Position numbers and translations under genes: made by a program. DNA of 64,000 bases from Acidobacteriota bacterium (GTDB lineage: Bacteria; Acidobacteriota; Terriglobia; Terriglobales; Acidobacteriaceae): NCBI GenBank assembly GCA_021846985.1, contig JAJZVX010000006.1:82199-146198 (forward strand), given 5' to 3'. This document shows, in pieces, positions 44,750-54,671 of the stretch; positions within the stretch are counted from its first letter, which is position 1, and each line of letters begins with the position of its first letter. The notes below the pieces were generated by a model. It searched no databases and had not been told where the DNA came from. It saw nothing but the letters and a program-made list of their open reading frames with translations.

Positions 44750-47008
44750 TCACGACCGCGTCCGGTCGTGTGCCTCGATGGCGGCCAGCGCCGCCAGGTG
44801 CACCACATCCGGCGCCAACGCGCCGCGCTGCAGCACATGCGCCGGCCGTGAGAGCCCCATCAGAATTGGCCCAATCATCTGCGCCCCTCCCATGCAGGCC
44901 AGCAGTTTGTATGCGATGTTGCCGGCATCGAGGCTGGGAAAGACCAGGACATTGGCCCCGCCGCGCAGGGTGCTGAACGGATAGGTCTGCTCCACGCGTT
45001 CGGGCAGAATGGCCGTATCCGCCTGCATCTCTCCATCGACGATCAGATCCGGCCGCCTCTCCCGCACCATCTCAACGGCGTGGCGCACCCTGGCTGGAGA
45101 CTGGTGGCGATTGCTGCCAAAGTTGGAGAAAGACAACAGCGCCACGCGCGGTTCGACGTCGAAGCGGCGAGCGGTGTCCGCGGCGCAGATCGCGATCTCC
45201 GCCAGGTCCGCGGCCGACGGCTCGATGTTCACTGTGCAGTCGGCCAGAAAGTAGGATTTGCCCCGCGGCGTGATGGCCAGATACAAACCCGAAACCTTCT
45301 CGATCCCCGCCTGCAGCGGAATCACCTGCAGCAACGGGCGGATGGTGTCGGGATAGTGCGTGGTCAGGCCGGTCACTATGGCGTCCGCGTCGTTCAGTTG
45401 CACCATCAGGGCGCCCAGAATATTGCGGCCCCTGATGAGCTCTTCGGCTTCGGTCCGCGTTACGCCCTTGCGCTGGCGCAGCCGGAAGAGCTCATCCACG
45501 TAGACCGAGCGCCGGGGCGGTGCCTCCGCATCGATGATCTCCAGCGCGTCGAAATCCAGATGAAGCTCCGCGGCACGCTCGCGAATGATTTCAGAGTCGC
45601 CCAGAAGCACCGGAGTGGCAATGCGCTCGTCAATCAGCACCCGGCAGGCGCGCAGAACGGTTTGTTCCTCTCCTTCCGGAAAGACGATGCGGCAAGGGCT
45701 GGTGCGCGCCTTCCGGATGAGCATGCGCGTCACGCCCGCCTCGATGTTCAGGCGCTTCTCCAGGTTTTGTTGATACTCCTCCATGTCGAGGCTGACGCGC
45801 GCCGCGCCCGACTCCATGGCAGCCGCCACCACCGCAACCGCCTCGCGCACCACCACCCGCGGATCGAACGGCTTGGGAATGATGTAGCTCGTGCCAAAAC
45901 GCAAATTGTTCAGCCCGTAGATCCGGCACACCGAGTCCGGAACATCCTCTTTCGCCAGATTGGCGATGGCCTGCGTCGCCGCCAGCATCATGGCATGGTT
46001 CACTTCGGTGGCGCGCGCATCCAGGGCGCCGCGGAAGATCGCCGGAAATCCCAGAACGTTGTTCACCTGGTTGGGATAGTCGGACCGCCCCGTGGCGACA
46101 ATAGCGTCGGGGCGCGCTGCAACCGTCTCCTCGTAATTGATCTCGGGAACCGGATTCGCCAAGGCAAAGATGAGCGGGCTGGGCCCCATTCGCATCAACA
46201 GATCTTTCGTGACACAACCCGCCGCGGAAAGGCCCACAAACACATCCGCATCCACAAGCGCGTCGGCCAGGGTGCGGCATGACGTTTGCCTCACGAAACG
46301 CGCTTTATAAATGTTCATGCCTTCCCCGCGGCCTTCATAGAGAACGCCCTTCGAGTCGCACATCAGGATGTTCTCCCGCTGCGCGCCCAGCCGGATGAAG
46401 TGCTCGGCGCAGGCAATCCCGCCGGCGCCGGCGCCGTTCACCACAATGCGAGCTGCGCTCAGGGTCTTGCCCGCAATCTCAAGCCCATTCAGAAGCGCCG
46501 CCCCACAGATGATCGCAGTGCCGTGCTGATCGTCGTGGAAGACAGGAATCTTCAAGGTCCGGCGGAGTTCTTCTTCGATAAGGAAGCACTCCGGCGCCTT
46601 GATGTCTTCCAGATTGATGCCGCCAAATGTAGGCTCCAGCATCTGGCAGGCGCGGATAACATCCTGCGGATCGTCGGCCGCCAGTTCCAAGTCGAAGACA
46701 TCAATATCCGCGAACCGTTTGAAGAGGATCGCCTTCCCCTCCATCACCGGCTTGCCCGCCGCCGGCCCGATCTTGCCCAACCCCAGGACGGCGGTCCCGT
46801 TGGATACCACCGCTACAAGATTCGCCTTGGAGGTGTATTTGTAGACCAGATCGGGTTCCCGGTGGATGGCCATGCAGGGCGCCGCCACCCCCGGCGTATA
46901 GGCCAGACTCAAATCTCTCTGGGTCAGGCACGGCTTGGTGGCAGAAATCGAGATTTTTCCGGGCGGTGTTGAAGCGTGGTATTCCAGTGCATCTTCGTCG
47001 CGAACCAT
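44750..47008 (-). CDS. maeB: NADP-dependent malic enzyme with C-terminal phosphotransacetylase domain (MaeB type)
   Basis: A 752-aa cytoplasmic enzyme. Residues about 1-430 are the malic enzyme half ([80 protein letters not shown]). Residues about 430-750 resemble phosphate acetyltransferase ([41 protein letters not shown]). The length matches E. coli MaeB. It makes pyruvate and NADPH from malate; the PTA-like part is regulatory in known members. It stands alone. Confidence 0.94.
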   Translation of the reverse strand: MVRDEDALEYHASTPPGKISISATKPCLTQRDLSLAYTPGVAAPCMAIHREPDLVYKYTSKANLVAVVSNGTAVLGLGKIGPAAGKPVMEGKAILFKRFADIDVFDLELAADDPQDVIRACQMLEPTFGGINLEDIKAPECFLIEEELRRTLKIPVFHDDQHGTAIICGAALLNGLEIAGKTLSAARIVVNGAGAGGIACAEHFIRLGAQRENILMCDSKGVLYEGRGEGMNIYKARFVRQTSCRTLADALVDADVFVGLSAAGCVTKDLLMRMGPSPLIFALANPVPEINYEETVAARPDAIVATGRSDYPNQVNNVLGFPAIFRGALDARATEVNHAMMLAATQAIANLAKEDVPDSVCRIYGLNNLRFGTSYIIPKPFDPRVVVREAVAVVAAAMESGAARVSLDMEEYQQNLEKRLNIEAGVTRMLIRKARTSPCRIVFPEGEEQTVLRACRVLIDERIATPVLLGDSEIIRERAAELHLDFDALEIIDAEAPPRRSVYVDELFRLRQRKGVTRTEAEELIRGRNILGALMVQLNDADAIVTGLTTHYPDTIRPLLQVIPLQAGIEKVSGLYLAITPRGKSYFLADCTVNIEPSAADLAEIAICAADTARRFDVEPRVALLSFSNFGSNRHQSPARVRHAVEMVRERRPDLIVDGEMQADTAILPERVEQTYPFSTLRGGANVLVFPSLDAGNIAYKLLACMGGAQMIGPILMGLSRPAHVLQRGALAPDVVHLAALAAIEAHDRTRS

Positions 47009-47276
47009 CAGGTTGCCCCCTACATCGAACTTTCGTGAGGCATATTCCGTTCCGGGCCTGCCGGCTGGCCGGCCCGGTGTTGACTACCAGTGCTTAGCTG
47101 CTGCAGCGCACCAAGTGTAGCGCATTTACGAAGATGGCGTCCGCCCCGACATCGAGACCGGCACACAGAAAACTGGCTCTGGATGGTAAAGCGCAAAGAC
47201 GGCCTGGATCGCCGCCGCAGCGATGCGGGCCGCAAGCCCCCGCCATGCGCCGCGCTTGTTGCGCGAGCCCGCCTCG

Positions 47277-48026
47277 CTATCCTTTGCGCCGGTAGAGGAT
47301 CTGGAACTCGTAGCCCTGATTGGCGGGGAAAAGTCCGGCCACGTGGCGCAGCCGCTCGGCCAGAGCCGGCGCCGACAACAGCGGGTACTCGCGCTCGCGC
47401 AGGTCGTGATAGTCAAAGTCCACGGCCAGCGAGAGCATGTAGACGGCCAGCGCGTCGGAAAATGCCGACTCAAAGTAGCTACTGCGCGCACGCTCGTCGA
47501 TGGTCTTGGAGGTGCCGCGGCGCTCCTGGGCGCGGCGGCGGGTCTCCCACGCATCCTGGCTGGTCTCGCCGCGCACCTGCGCCTCGGCCTGCGACCAGAC
47601 CAGTTCCGAAAAGCTCTCGGGCACGCCGGCAGCCTCTACAAAGTTGTGGGCCACATTGATGAAAAACTCAAAAGCCAGCCCGAAGCGGTCCTCAACCAGC
47701 CGCGTAGACAGAAACACCGCCTCTGTGACGCCAAAGGTGGCGTTGCGGTGGCAAATGGCGCGGTCACCCAGGTCCACCGTGTAGGCGGGCGCGATCAGGA
47801 TGTCGCCGGTATCGGCAATGGCCAGGGGAACAAAATAATAGGCATGCAGGCTAAGGGCGGCAGAAAGCGTGGCCGGCACGGCGCCCACCAGCCGCTCCAG
47901 GTCCGCCTCGGTGATGCGTGTTTCCCCCCATGAGGCGTAACGGATTCCGTTGGGAGCGTAAATAACGCGTGACGCCGCGGCAACCTTCTCCGCCGGCCAA
48001 AGCTCGATTTGTGCGCTGCTGGGCAT
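47277..48026 (-). CDS. Conserved hypothetical protein
   Basis: A 249-aa soluble-looking protein (MPSSAQIELWPAEKVAAASR). It is balanced in charge, has no signal peptide or membrane segment, and includes HAYYFVPLAIADTGDILIAP and FEFFINVAHNFVEAAGVPES. No known family is recognised. Coding-type composition and the absence of a competing gene support it. It is leftward between maeB and a divergent small membrane protein. Confidence 0.6.
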   Translation of the reverse strand: MPSSAQIELWPAEKVAAASRVIYAPNGIRYASWGETRITEADLERLVGAVPATLSAALSLHAYYFVPLAIADTGDILIAPAYTVDLGDRAICHRNATFGVTEAVFLSTRLVEDRFGLAFEFFINVAHNFVEAAGVPESFSELVWSQAEAQVRGETSQDAWETRRRAQERRGTSKTIDERARSSYFESAFSDALAVYMLSLAVDFDYHDLREREYPLLSAPALAERLRHVAGLFPANQGYEFQILYRRKG

Positions 48027-48181
48027 CGAATCTGTATTCTACGGCATCGCCATGGGCCGCGGCTGGCATCTAAACCATGAAGAGCGGCCACGCGCCGGTG
48101 GAAGTGGCAGCCAGCCGTTTCCGCCGTGCCAAGGGGCGGTTTCCCCAGACGGAAAATCCACCCAGGAGAATCGTCAGGATT

Positions 48182-48484
48182 ATGCAATCTACAGCCATGC
48201 CAAACGCCAAAGGCGGCACCATACTGGGCTTCCCGCTGAAGGGATTTGGTTTCTTTACCAGCCTGTTGTTATCCTTCGCCTCGGCATTCTTCGCCTTTTT
48301 CGCCTCCACCACGCTGGCCATTTTCGGCCTGCTGGCATGGAATGTGGGCGGCGGCCATGCGGTCAACTATGCCGACAGCTATCTCTGGGTCGGCTTTCCG
48401 GCGTTTTTGGTGGTGCTGGTGGTGGCGCTGCCGTTCTTTGGCACACTCTGGGTGCGCGCCAGGCTGGCCGCGCTGCGCCCGTAA
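48182..48484 (+). CDS. Small membrane protein of unknown function
   Basis: A 100-aa protein. The start at 48182 (MQSTAMPNAKGGTILGFPLK) has AGGAG 13 bases upstream; ATG at 48197 is an alternative. Two hydrophobic helices (FFTSLLLSFASAFFAFFAST and LWVGFPAFLVVLVVALPFFG) end in a basic tail. No family recognised. Confidence 0.6.
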   Translation: MQSTAMPNAKGGTILGFPLKGFGFFTSLLLSFASAFFAFFASTTLAIFGLLAWNVGGGHAVNYADSYLWVGFPAFLVVLVVALPFFGTLWVRARLAALRP

Positions 48485-48546
48485 CAACCGCGCAGAACCG
48501 CACGCCAATTTGAGCCAGGCTGCTCAGGCCCGCCGGCTGACGGTGG

Positions 48547-49524
48547 TCACGCTCCGGCCGGCCTGGGATTGGCAGGATCGAATTGCGCTCGTTTGATCTT
48601 GCGCGCCAGGCCCACCTTCGCCAGCAGCCAGATGCCCCAGTAGTTGGGATCGAACTCGTACCAGGCCAGCCCGTGGCGCGCCGAGACCGGATGCGCATGG
48701 TGGTTGTTGTGCCACCCCTCGCCTCCGCTCACCAGCGCCACCCAGAAGTTGTTGCGCGAATTGTCACGGGTTTCAAAGCGCCGGCGGCCCCATATGTGCG
48801 TGGCCGAGTTCACCAGCCAGGTGGCGTGCAGGCCGAGCGTAACGCGCAGGAAACCGCCCCACAGCACCATGCCCAGGGCATTCCTCCAGCCACCCCATAT
48901 CCAGCCCAGCCCGAAGAGCGCCACGCCACTGGCCACCAGTGGAAGCCAGTGATACTTGCTCAACCAGACGTGGAAGCGGCTGCGCATCAGGTCGGGCACA
49001 TAGCGGGCCAGGACATGCGTCTGCGTGTGCAGAGCGTTGCCCCAGATCAGCCAGCCGGCGTGGGCCCACCATCCGCCTTCGCGCGGCGTGTGCGGGTCGC
49101 CCACGCGGTCGCTAAGCTGGTGATGCACGCGATGGGTTGCCACCCAGAAGATGGGCCCACCCTCGAGCGACAGCGTGGCCAGGGTTGTCATCACGTATTC
49201 AAGCCATTTGGGTACCTGGTAACCGCGGTGGGTCAGCAGCCGGTGATAGCACATGCCGATGCCCACGTTCACAGCCAGCGCGTAGAGAACCGCCATGGCG
49301 AGAAAGCGCTGCCACGAGAAAAAGAACAGCGCCGCCAGCGCGCCGGCGTGAAAGACCGCCATCACGGCAAGCGTGAGCCAGTTGATGCCGTCGCCCACGG
49401 TAGCCGCCCGGCCCATGCGCACCTCAGCACGCTCCGGCGCAGCCAGGCAACCGGAGGCATCGGAGATGGAAACAGAGGCAGCTGCCTTGGCTGCAGGGGA
49501 AGGAGCGGTCACAAAAGAGGACAT
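48547..49524 (-). CDS. Acyl-CoA/stearoyl desaturase (delta-9 type)
   Basis: A 325-aa membrane di-iron enzyme putting a double bond in fatty acyl chains. All three histidine boxes are present: HRLLTHRGYQ (HxxxxH), HRVHHQLSD (HxxHH) and HNNHHAHP (HxxHH). Hydrophobic segments lie around residues 50-100 and 185-225. It works with an electron donor not encoded nearby. Membrane fluidity control is the expected role. An AAGG site precedes the start. Confidence 0.9.
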   Translation of the reverse strand: MSSFVTAPSPAAKAAASVSISDASGCLAAPERAEVRMGRAATVGDGINWLTLAVMAVFHAGALAALFFFSWQRFLAMAVLYALAVNVGIGMCYHRLLTHRGYQVPKWLEYVMTTLATLSLEGGPIFWVATHRVHHQLSDRVGDPHTPREGGWWAHAGWLIWGNALHTQTHVLARYVPDLMRSRFHVWLSKYHWLPLVASGVALFGLGWIWGGWRNALGMVLWGGFLRVTLGLHATWLVNSATHIWGRRRFETRDNSRNNFWVALVSGGEGWHNNHHAHPVSARHGLAWYEFDPNYWGIWLLAKVGLARKIKRAQFDPANPRPAGA

Positions 49525-49662
49525 TCGGGGAAAGTTCCTTGGCGGGCAGGTCTCTGCCCATCCTTACCTGGATTGTATAAGAACCCTGTTCTTCACCCAA
49601 CAAAAAACAGGTAGCGCACGATCAAAACCCGGGCCGCCGTCATGCCCGTCCACAGCTTGGCT

Positions 49663-50040
49663 TTACCGCGCTTGCTTTTTCTTGTTCTTCCGGGCGGCAC
49701 TCAGCAGCCAGTCCACCAGCCCCGCGCCCGCCAAGCCGCCAATCAGCCCCACCCACCACGGCTGATCGAACTCGGCGACGATCAGAATCCACACCCCGGC
49801 CAGAACAACAAATACCAGAACACCGGAGCTGCCGCCGCCCTGCCGGTCATACTCGCCCTGCATCATCTTCTGTGCGTCGATGGCAGCACCGCAGCCGGGG
49901 CAGCTGACGGTGCTTGCCATCTCGCCCATGAAGATGCCGTTGGAGTCCTCGCTGGCCATCATCTCGCCCAGCACATATGCCTGCGCGCTCTTGGTTAACT
50001 GGCGACTGCAGCGTGGACAGAAAAAGGTCTCTGAAGGCAT
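49663..50040 (-). CDS. Zinc-ribbon membrane protein
   Basis: A 125-aa protein with two CxxC pairs (FFCPRCSR and SCPGCGA) that can bind a zinc ion, then two hydrophobic helices (VLVFVVLAGVWILIV, VGLIGGLAGAGLVDWLL) and a Lys/Arg tail. The layout suggests a cytoplasmic zinc ribbon tethered to the membrane. Function unknown. Confidence 0.65.
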   Translation of the reverse strand: MPSETFFCPRCSRQLTKSAQAYVLGEMMASEDSNGIFMGEMASTVSCPGCGAAIDAQKMMQGEYDRQGGGSSGVLVFVVLAGVWILIVAEFDQPWWVGLIGGLAGAGLVDWLLSAARKNKKKQAR

Positions 50041-50174
50041 GACGCTCCGGCTCCATTGGATCCCGGAATGTTGATTCCACCCCGAGGCTTGAGCGGCAGT
50101 ATACGTGACCTTAGAGAATTTGCGCCTGTGGTTTGTCGTTTTTTCCGCTGCGTGCCGGATGGACGGCCATGGAG

Positions 50175-51542
50175 CTATTCACTGCTGGTGCTGCCGTAGG
50201 CTCCGCCGCCACCCACAAAGATGCGGTCGGCCTCGCCGCGCACCACGCGGTACAGCGCGAACTGGCGCTCAGTGGTCCCGCGCAGCTCAAAGAGCAGTTC
50301 GCCGCGATTGTCGGCCATCGCGTCCACCGCGTCGATCAGTTTCATTCGCGGCGTGTAGTCCAGGTGCGCGCCGTCGGTCAGGTTTTTGAAGAGCACCAGC
50401 ACGTTGCCGTAGAGGTCTGGCTGGGCGATCAGGGTGATAAACTTCTGCTCCGCCAGCGGGCCGGCGGTGTGCGCCGAAAAGACCATGGTCGCGCCCGACC
50501 CATAGGCCAGCTCGAAGACGCGGAATTGCTCGTCCTCGAGCGGCGCAGAGGGCGGACAGGGAGGCGCTGGCTTGCCCGCTTGGCGCCTCCCTGTCCGCTG
50601 GTGCTTTGTCGTGGCGGCAGGCTCGGCAGGCGCAGACGGCGGCGTCAGACCCAGATCCTTGCGCGCCATAGCCTCCAGCTCCGCCTTCATCTTCTCCTCG
50701 TCCGCCGGGTTGGCCCACGAATAGCTCCATAGGTGCGGCGAACGGTTCCTGGCGTCTGAAACCGCCACCATCTGTTCCATCTCCGCCGGCAGGCCCATCA
50801 GGCTCGGCGACACATCCAGCTTGTCCGCGTTCGCCTTGCCGCGGATGAGCCGCGGACGGTCGGGATCCGTAAACCCCGGCAGTCCTTCCTCATGGGGCGC
50901 GTCTGCCTCCGCCTGGCTCTTGCCTTGCTTCAGCTTGGGCCGGTCTGGATCTTCAGGCGAACTTCCACGATTGCTGGCCGGCTCGTGCCCTTGCAGCGTC
51001 GGACGGTCAGGATCGGGCGGCGGCGCGCTCTGGCCCGGGCTTATCTCATCCTTGTCGTGATGCTTGCGGTGCAGAATGGGGAGGTCTCCCTCGTCAAAAT
51101 CGTCGCTTATCTTAGGCCGAGCCGCCTTTTGCGGCTTGGGCCGGGCGCTGGGCATTGGCCTCCAGACGCCATAGCCCACCCACGAGCCCTGTTCCTGGCC
51201 CACGTTTTTGACATCGTAAAGCCCCACCGGTTGACCGTCGCGCATCAGAATATACTCGACATCGGCCTCTACGGCCAGCGGCTCGGGACGCGCCATGTAG
51301 ATGCTGCCATCCTGCAGTTCCCCGCCGTCGAGCACCGCCACCGGCACCAGGCGGCTGGCTTTGGGCTTGCCCGGCGCTCCCGTCCACTCCAGCACGGCAA
51401 TCGAGCGCAATTCGGGGGTATGACCGGCGTCTTTTTCCACGCGCCCCGGATACTGCGCCGCCACCGGCAGCGCGGTCGCCAGCGCCGCGGCCGCCATGGC
51501 CCATCGCCCTGCCGCCGAAAAATGTATGCCGTATAATGACAC
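50175..51542 (-). CDS. Exported protein with DPDRP repeats
   Basis: A 455-aa protein if started at GTG 51542 (GAGGCAGGCGG just upstream). ATG at 51584 and at 51497 are alternatives. The N terminus is a signal peptide (GRWAMAAAALATALPVAAQ). After a beta-rich first third come three copies of a DPDRP-x-L unit (PDPDRPTLQG, EDPDRPKLKQ, TDPDRPRLIRG) in an acidic low-complexity linker. A conserved-looking C-terminal domain follows (FELAYGSGATMVFSAHTAGP, VLVLFKNLTDGAHLDYTPRM). It is likely periplasmic or surface-exposed. No known function; divergent from bcp. Confidence 0.6.
   Translation of the reverse strand: MSLYGIHFSAAGRWAMAAAALATALPVAAQYPGRVEKDAGHTPELRSIAVLEWTGAPGKPKASRLVPVAVLDGGELQDGSIYMARPEPLAVEADVEYILMRDGQPVGLYDVKNVGQEQGSWVGYGVWRPMPSARPKPQKAARPKISDDFDEGDLPILHRKHHDKDEISPGQSAPPPDPDRPTLQGHEPASNRGSSPEDPDRPKLKQGKSQAEADAPHEEGLPGFTDPDRPRLIRGKANADKLDVSPSLMGLPAEMEQMVAVSDARNRSPHLWSYSWANPADEEKMKAELEAMARKDLGLTPPSAPAEPAATTKHQRTGRRQAGKPAPPCPPSAPLEDEQFRVFELAYGSGATMVFSAHTAGPLAEQKFITLIAQPDLYGNVLVLFKNLTDGAHLDYTPRMKLIDAVDAMADNRGELLFELRGTTERQFALYRVVRGEADRIFVGGGGAYGSTSSE
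51509..51537 (+). promoter_or_regulatory. Sigma-70-type promoter of bcp
   Basis: A perfect -10 TATAAT at 51532-51537 with a weak -35 (CTGCCG, 17-base spacing), 82 bases upstream of the bcp start. It lies inside or just at the start of the divergent DPDRP gene, depending on that start. Confidence 0.4.
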
Positions 51543-51618
51543 CCGCCGCCTGCCTCGGAAATAATCGAACTCAGTAGCGGTCATCCGCCATCTACTGAAA
51601 CCTGTGAGGAACTTCCCC

Positions 51619-52092
51619 ATGGAACTGAACCAGAAAGTCGCCGACTTCACCCTCCAAACCGACGAAGACAAGAGCGTAAGTCTCTCCGATTATGCAGGCA
51701 AGCCTGTGGTGCTCTTCTTTTATCCCCGAGCCGACACCCCCGGCTGCACTATCGAGGCCTGTGGCTTTCGCGACGCCTTCAAAAAGATCCAGGCCGCCGG
51801 AGCTTTCGTTCTCGGCATCTCCCGCGACACTCCCCAGGCTCAGGCCAAATTCCGCGCTAAATACAGCCTGCCCTACACGCTCCTTGCCGATGTAGACGAG
51901 AAGGTCTGCAATCAGTTTGGCGTCCTCAAGGAAAAGAACATGTACGGCAAGAAGGTCTGGGGCATCGAACGGACCACTTTCGTCATTGGCCCCGACCGCA
52001 CCCTGCTCCACATCTTTCCCAAGGTTACGCCCGCCGGCCATGCCGAAGAAGTGCTGGCCCTGCTCAATCAATGGAAAAAGGCGCACAAGTAG
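51619..52092 (+). CDS. bcp: Peroxiredoxin, Bcp/PrxQ type
   Basis: A 157-aa thiol peroxidase. The peroxidatic Cys and the resolving Cys five residues on are in RADTPGCTIEACGFRDAF, the standard Bcp arrangement. The ATG at 51619 follows GAGGA. It reduces hydroperoxides with thioredoxin. The 3' end overlaps the glycosylase gene. Confidence 0.94.
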   Translation: MELNQKVADFTLQTDEDKSVSLSDYAGKPVVLFFYPRADTPGCTIEACGFRDAFKKIQAAGAFVLGISRDTPQAQAKFRAKYSLPYTLLADVDEKVCNQFGVLKEKNMYGKKVWGIERTTFVIGPDRTLLHIFPKVTPAGHAEEVLALLNQWKKAHK

Positions 52093-52763
52093 AAGCTGCC
52101 CTCCGCCCGCCGCAAGGTTTGCCCGGCCGCTTGCTGCCGCGCGCCTTTTTCGAGGCGCCTCCCGACCAGGTGGCGCCCCGGCTGCTGGGCAAGCTGCTGG
52201 TACATCGCACCCGCGACAGCCTGCTGGCGGGCCGGATTGTCGAAGCGGAGGCCTATCTCGGCCCGCACCACATCCCGCCCGACCCCGCCGCCCACGCCCA
52301 TCGCGGCCCCACGCCCCGCAACCGCGTGCTCTTTGGTCCCGCAGGCCACGCCTACGTCTACGCCATCTACGGCCGCTACTTTTGCATGAATGTGAGCTGC
52401 GAAGCCGAAGGCCACGCTGGTTGTGTCCTGCTCCGCGCACTCGAGCCCGTGGTCGGCCTTGCCGTCATGGCGCGCCATCGCGGCCTCGCGCCCGGCGCGC
52501 CGGCGCAAGCCTTCGCCTCCGGTCCCGGCCGCCTTTGCCAGGCGCTCGGCCTCACCCGCCCCCGCCACAACGGTCTCGACCTCACCGGCCAAGGCTCGCC
52601 CCTGCAACTTCGCGACGATGGCTACCCTATCGGCGAACAGCTGGTCACGCCCCGCATCGGCATCCGCGCGGCCACCGGCTGGCCCCTGCGTTTCGCCCTC
52701 GCCGGCCACGCCTGCGTCTCTGGCCCGCGCCGCATGCGCCATCCGCAGCCACGAGGCGCGTGA
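52071..52763 (+). CDS. mpg: 3-methyladenine (alkyladenine) DNA glycosylase
   Basis: A 230-aa AAG/MPG-family base-excision enzyme. The catalytic Glu is in GRIVEAEAYLGP, and the DNA-intercalation and active-site strand is AGHAYVYAIYGRYFCMNVSC; GPTPRNRVLFGPAGH is diagnostic. The ATG at 52071 overlaps the end of bcp by 22 bases, so the two are likely cotranscribed, linking oxidative and alkylation defence. Its first 12 residues are low-complexity and a later start is possible. Confidence 0.88.
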   Translation: MEKGAQVEAALRPPQGLPGRLLPRAFFEAPPDQVAPRLLGKLLVHRTRDSLLAGRIVEAEAYLGPHHIPPDPAAHAHRGPTPRNRVLFGPAGHAYVYAIYGRYFCMNVSCEAEGHAGCVLLRALEPVVGLAVMARHRGLAPGAPAQAFASGPGRLCQALGLTRPRHNGLDLTGQGSPLQLRDDGYPIGEQLVTPRIGIRAATGWPLRFALAGHACVSGPRRMRHPQPRGA

Positions 52764-52923
52764 ATCTAAAGCCGCTCTCCATCGTGGCTGCCCAAGCGCG
52801 CCGCGCGCACCCAACTCAAACCGCATCGGGCCTAAACAGTTTGCATGAAAACTCAACTCCTTGACCCGTTTTCCCGTCTACTATTGGGTAGAGCAACTCC
52901 AATTCTCCAGGAGATTCCCCGAC

Positions 52924-53445
52924 TTGAAACCAACCGCGAAGCTTCTCCTCGCCCTGTCGATGACGTTTTTCGCGGCGTTTGCACTGTCCGCAACCGCCGC
53001 GGCTCAGTCCACGCAAACCGCCCCGCCGCCGGCCGGCATGCCGGCGCACTTCCATCCCGCACCCGTCAATCTGAAAGTTCTGCCCAAAAATCTCACCGGC
53101 GAGCAGGTCCACGAGATCATGGAAAAGTGGGCGGGCTCCCTCGGCGTCCATTGCGACACCTGCCACGCCGCCGACCCAACCAAGATCGGCCCCAATGGCC
53201 GCCCGCAGCTCAACTTTCCCGATGACTCCCGGCCGCAGAAGGAAACTGCCCGGCTCATGGTCCGGATGACCGAGGACATCAATGCCAACTATGTGTCCAT
53301 GGTCAAAGAGTCGGGAGTGCCGGTAACGTGCGGCACCTGCCACCGGGGCCGTCTCGATCCACCGCCCTTTGTCATCCCCGAGGAACACCATGGACCGCAG
53401 CCCGGCAGCGCCGCCGCTCCGCCCGCGCCGCCCCAGGGCAAATAG
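52924..53445 (+). CDS. Diheme cytochrome c, exported
   Basis: A 173-aa protein starting at TTG after CAGGAG (MKPTAKLLLALSMTFFAAFA, signal peptide). Two heme c motifs, CDTCH and CGTCH, are present. The central part (VLPKNLTGEQVHEIMEKWAG, PQKETARLMVRMTEDINANY) resembles the photosynthetic-reaction-centre cytochrome-like family common in Acidobacteriota, in which no photosynthesis is implied. The C terminus is Pro/Ala-rich. It is periplasmic, with electron transfer partner unknown. Confidence 0.82.
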   Translation: MKPTAKLLLALSMTFFAAFALSATAAAQSTQTAPPPAGMPAHFHPAPVNLKVLPKNLTGEQVHEIMEKWAGSLGVHCDTCHAADPTKIGPNGRPQLNFPDDSRPQKETARLMVRMTEDINANYVSMVKESGVPVTCGTCHRGRLDPPPFVIPEEHHGPQPGSAAAPPAPPQGK

Positions 53446-53575
53446 AAAGACAGAAAGCTTCAGCGCGCGGGTTCAGGACAAGCGCGGCCACAGAACCGGA
53501 AGACACCGAGGCGCGGTCTTTCGGTATGCGCCAAAGCGGAAATCCTCGCACAGGTCTTCGTGTGGCAACATGCAG

Positions 53576-53624
53576 GAAAAAGATCGGCGAGGCGGCATCT
53601 TCCCTGCGGAAACGCCGCCTCGCC
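53576..53624 (-). terminator. Intrinsic terminator of the pgl-glk unit
   Basis: On the minus strand GGCGAGGCGGC and GCCGCCTCGCC form an 11-bp stem with a 17-base loop, followed by GATCTTTTT. It is 25 bases after the glk stop and may also slow rightward transcription of the cytochrome gene. Confidence 0.7.
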
Positions 53625-53648
53625 CAAACCTCAAAAAAACCTGAAACT

Positions 53649-54671
53649 CTAGAACCGGACCGAGGCCGCGCGCGGCGAAATTCCGCTCAGTTCGGCCGCC
53701 CGCGCCTCCGCGCACGCCGCCGCACCCATCAGCGCCGCCCGGCTTTCCAGGATCACCCGCACGGGCGTATTGATCAGCAACTGGCTCATGCGGCCCTTGT
53801 CGGTGAAGGCTTTCATGAAGGTGCCATCCTTCAGCTTCTCCAGGATGCGCGGCGCAATGCCGCCGCCCAGGTAGACGCCGCCCACCGCCAGCAGCTTCAG
53901 CGCCAGGTTGCCCGCCTCCGCGCCATAGACCGACACAAACATGTCCAGCGTCTTTTCGCAGATCTCGCTCTTGGCCTTCAGCGCCATATCCGTGATGACC
54001 GCATTCGGATCGTCGGCCGCCGCCATCTGTTCGGCCAGCCACACCGGCTCTTCCAGACCCCGCATATCGCGCAGAAATTCGTAGATATTGGTCAGGCCCA
54101 TGCCGCTCACGACGCGCTCAAAGCTGATGCGGCCGTTGTATTTCTGCTTGAGAAAGCGCAGCAGGTCGATCTCGTCTTCGTTGCGCGGCGCAAAGTCTGT
54201 GTGCCCACCCTCGGAGGGATAGGGAACATGGATGCGTCCGTTCCATATCAGCATGGCCTCACCCAGGCCGGTGCCCGCTGAAACCAGCGCCCGGTTGCCC
54301 ACCTGTCTGGCATCGCCCTCGCTAAGCGTAAAAATCTGATCGGAGGAGAGTTCCGCCACGCCGTAGCCGTTGGCCTCCAGGTCGTTGATCAGGAACACAT
54401 GCTCAATGCCCAGACTGGCCGACAGCTCCCGGCTGTCCAGTGTCCATGGCAGATTGGTCAGACGCAGGCGGCCATCGCGCACCGGTCCCGGAACGCCAAA
54501 GCAGGCCGCCGTCGCCTTGTCGCCGCCCAGAAACCCCTGCACAATCTCTTCCAACCCGGCATAGTTCCGGGCCGGAAACCGCGCATCGCGCGTGTACTTC
54601 AGCTTGCCATTGATAAAGTCATACAGCGCCAGGTGTACTTTGGTGCCACCTACGTCGCCCGCCAGAATCAT
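53649..54671 (-). CDS. glk: Glucokinase
   Basis: A 340-aa ROK-independent Glk-family kinase. MILAGDVGGTKVHLALYDF is the phosphate 1 site, FGVPGPV follows, the catalytic Asp is in FLINDLEANGYGV, and VSAGTGLGEAML and PSEGGHTDFAPRNEDEIDLL are the phosphate 2 and glucose-binding strings. It makes glucose 6-phosphate. Its ATG overlaps the stop of pgl by 4 bases. Confidence 0.93.
   Translation of the reverse strand: MILAGDVGGTKVHLALYDFINGKLKYTRDARFPARNYAGLEEIVQGFLGGDKATAACFGVPGPVRDGRLRLTNLPWTLDSRELSASLGIEHVFLINDLEANGYGVAELSSDQIFTLSEGDARQVGNRALVSAGTGLGEAMLIWNGRIHVPYPSEGGHTDFAPRNEDEIDLLRFLKQKYNGRISFERVVSGMGLTNIYEFLRDMRGLEEPVWLAEQMAAADDPNAVITDMALKAKSEICEKTLDMFVSVYGAEAGNLALKLLAVGGVYLGGGIAPRILEKLKDGTFMKAFTDKGRMSQLLINTPVRVILESRAALMGAAACAEARAAELSGISPRAASVRF

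Noticed and set aside
43551..44984. Long plus-strand open frame across the OPT and malic enzyme genes
   Set aside because: It is antisense to two well-defined genes, and is Arg/Gln/His-rich as such shadows are.
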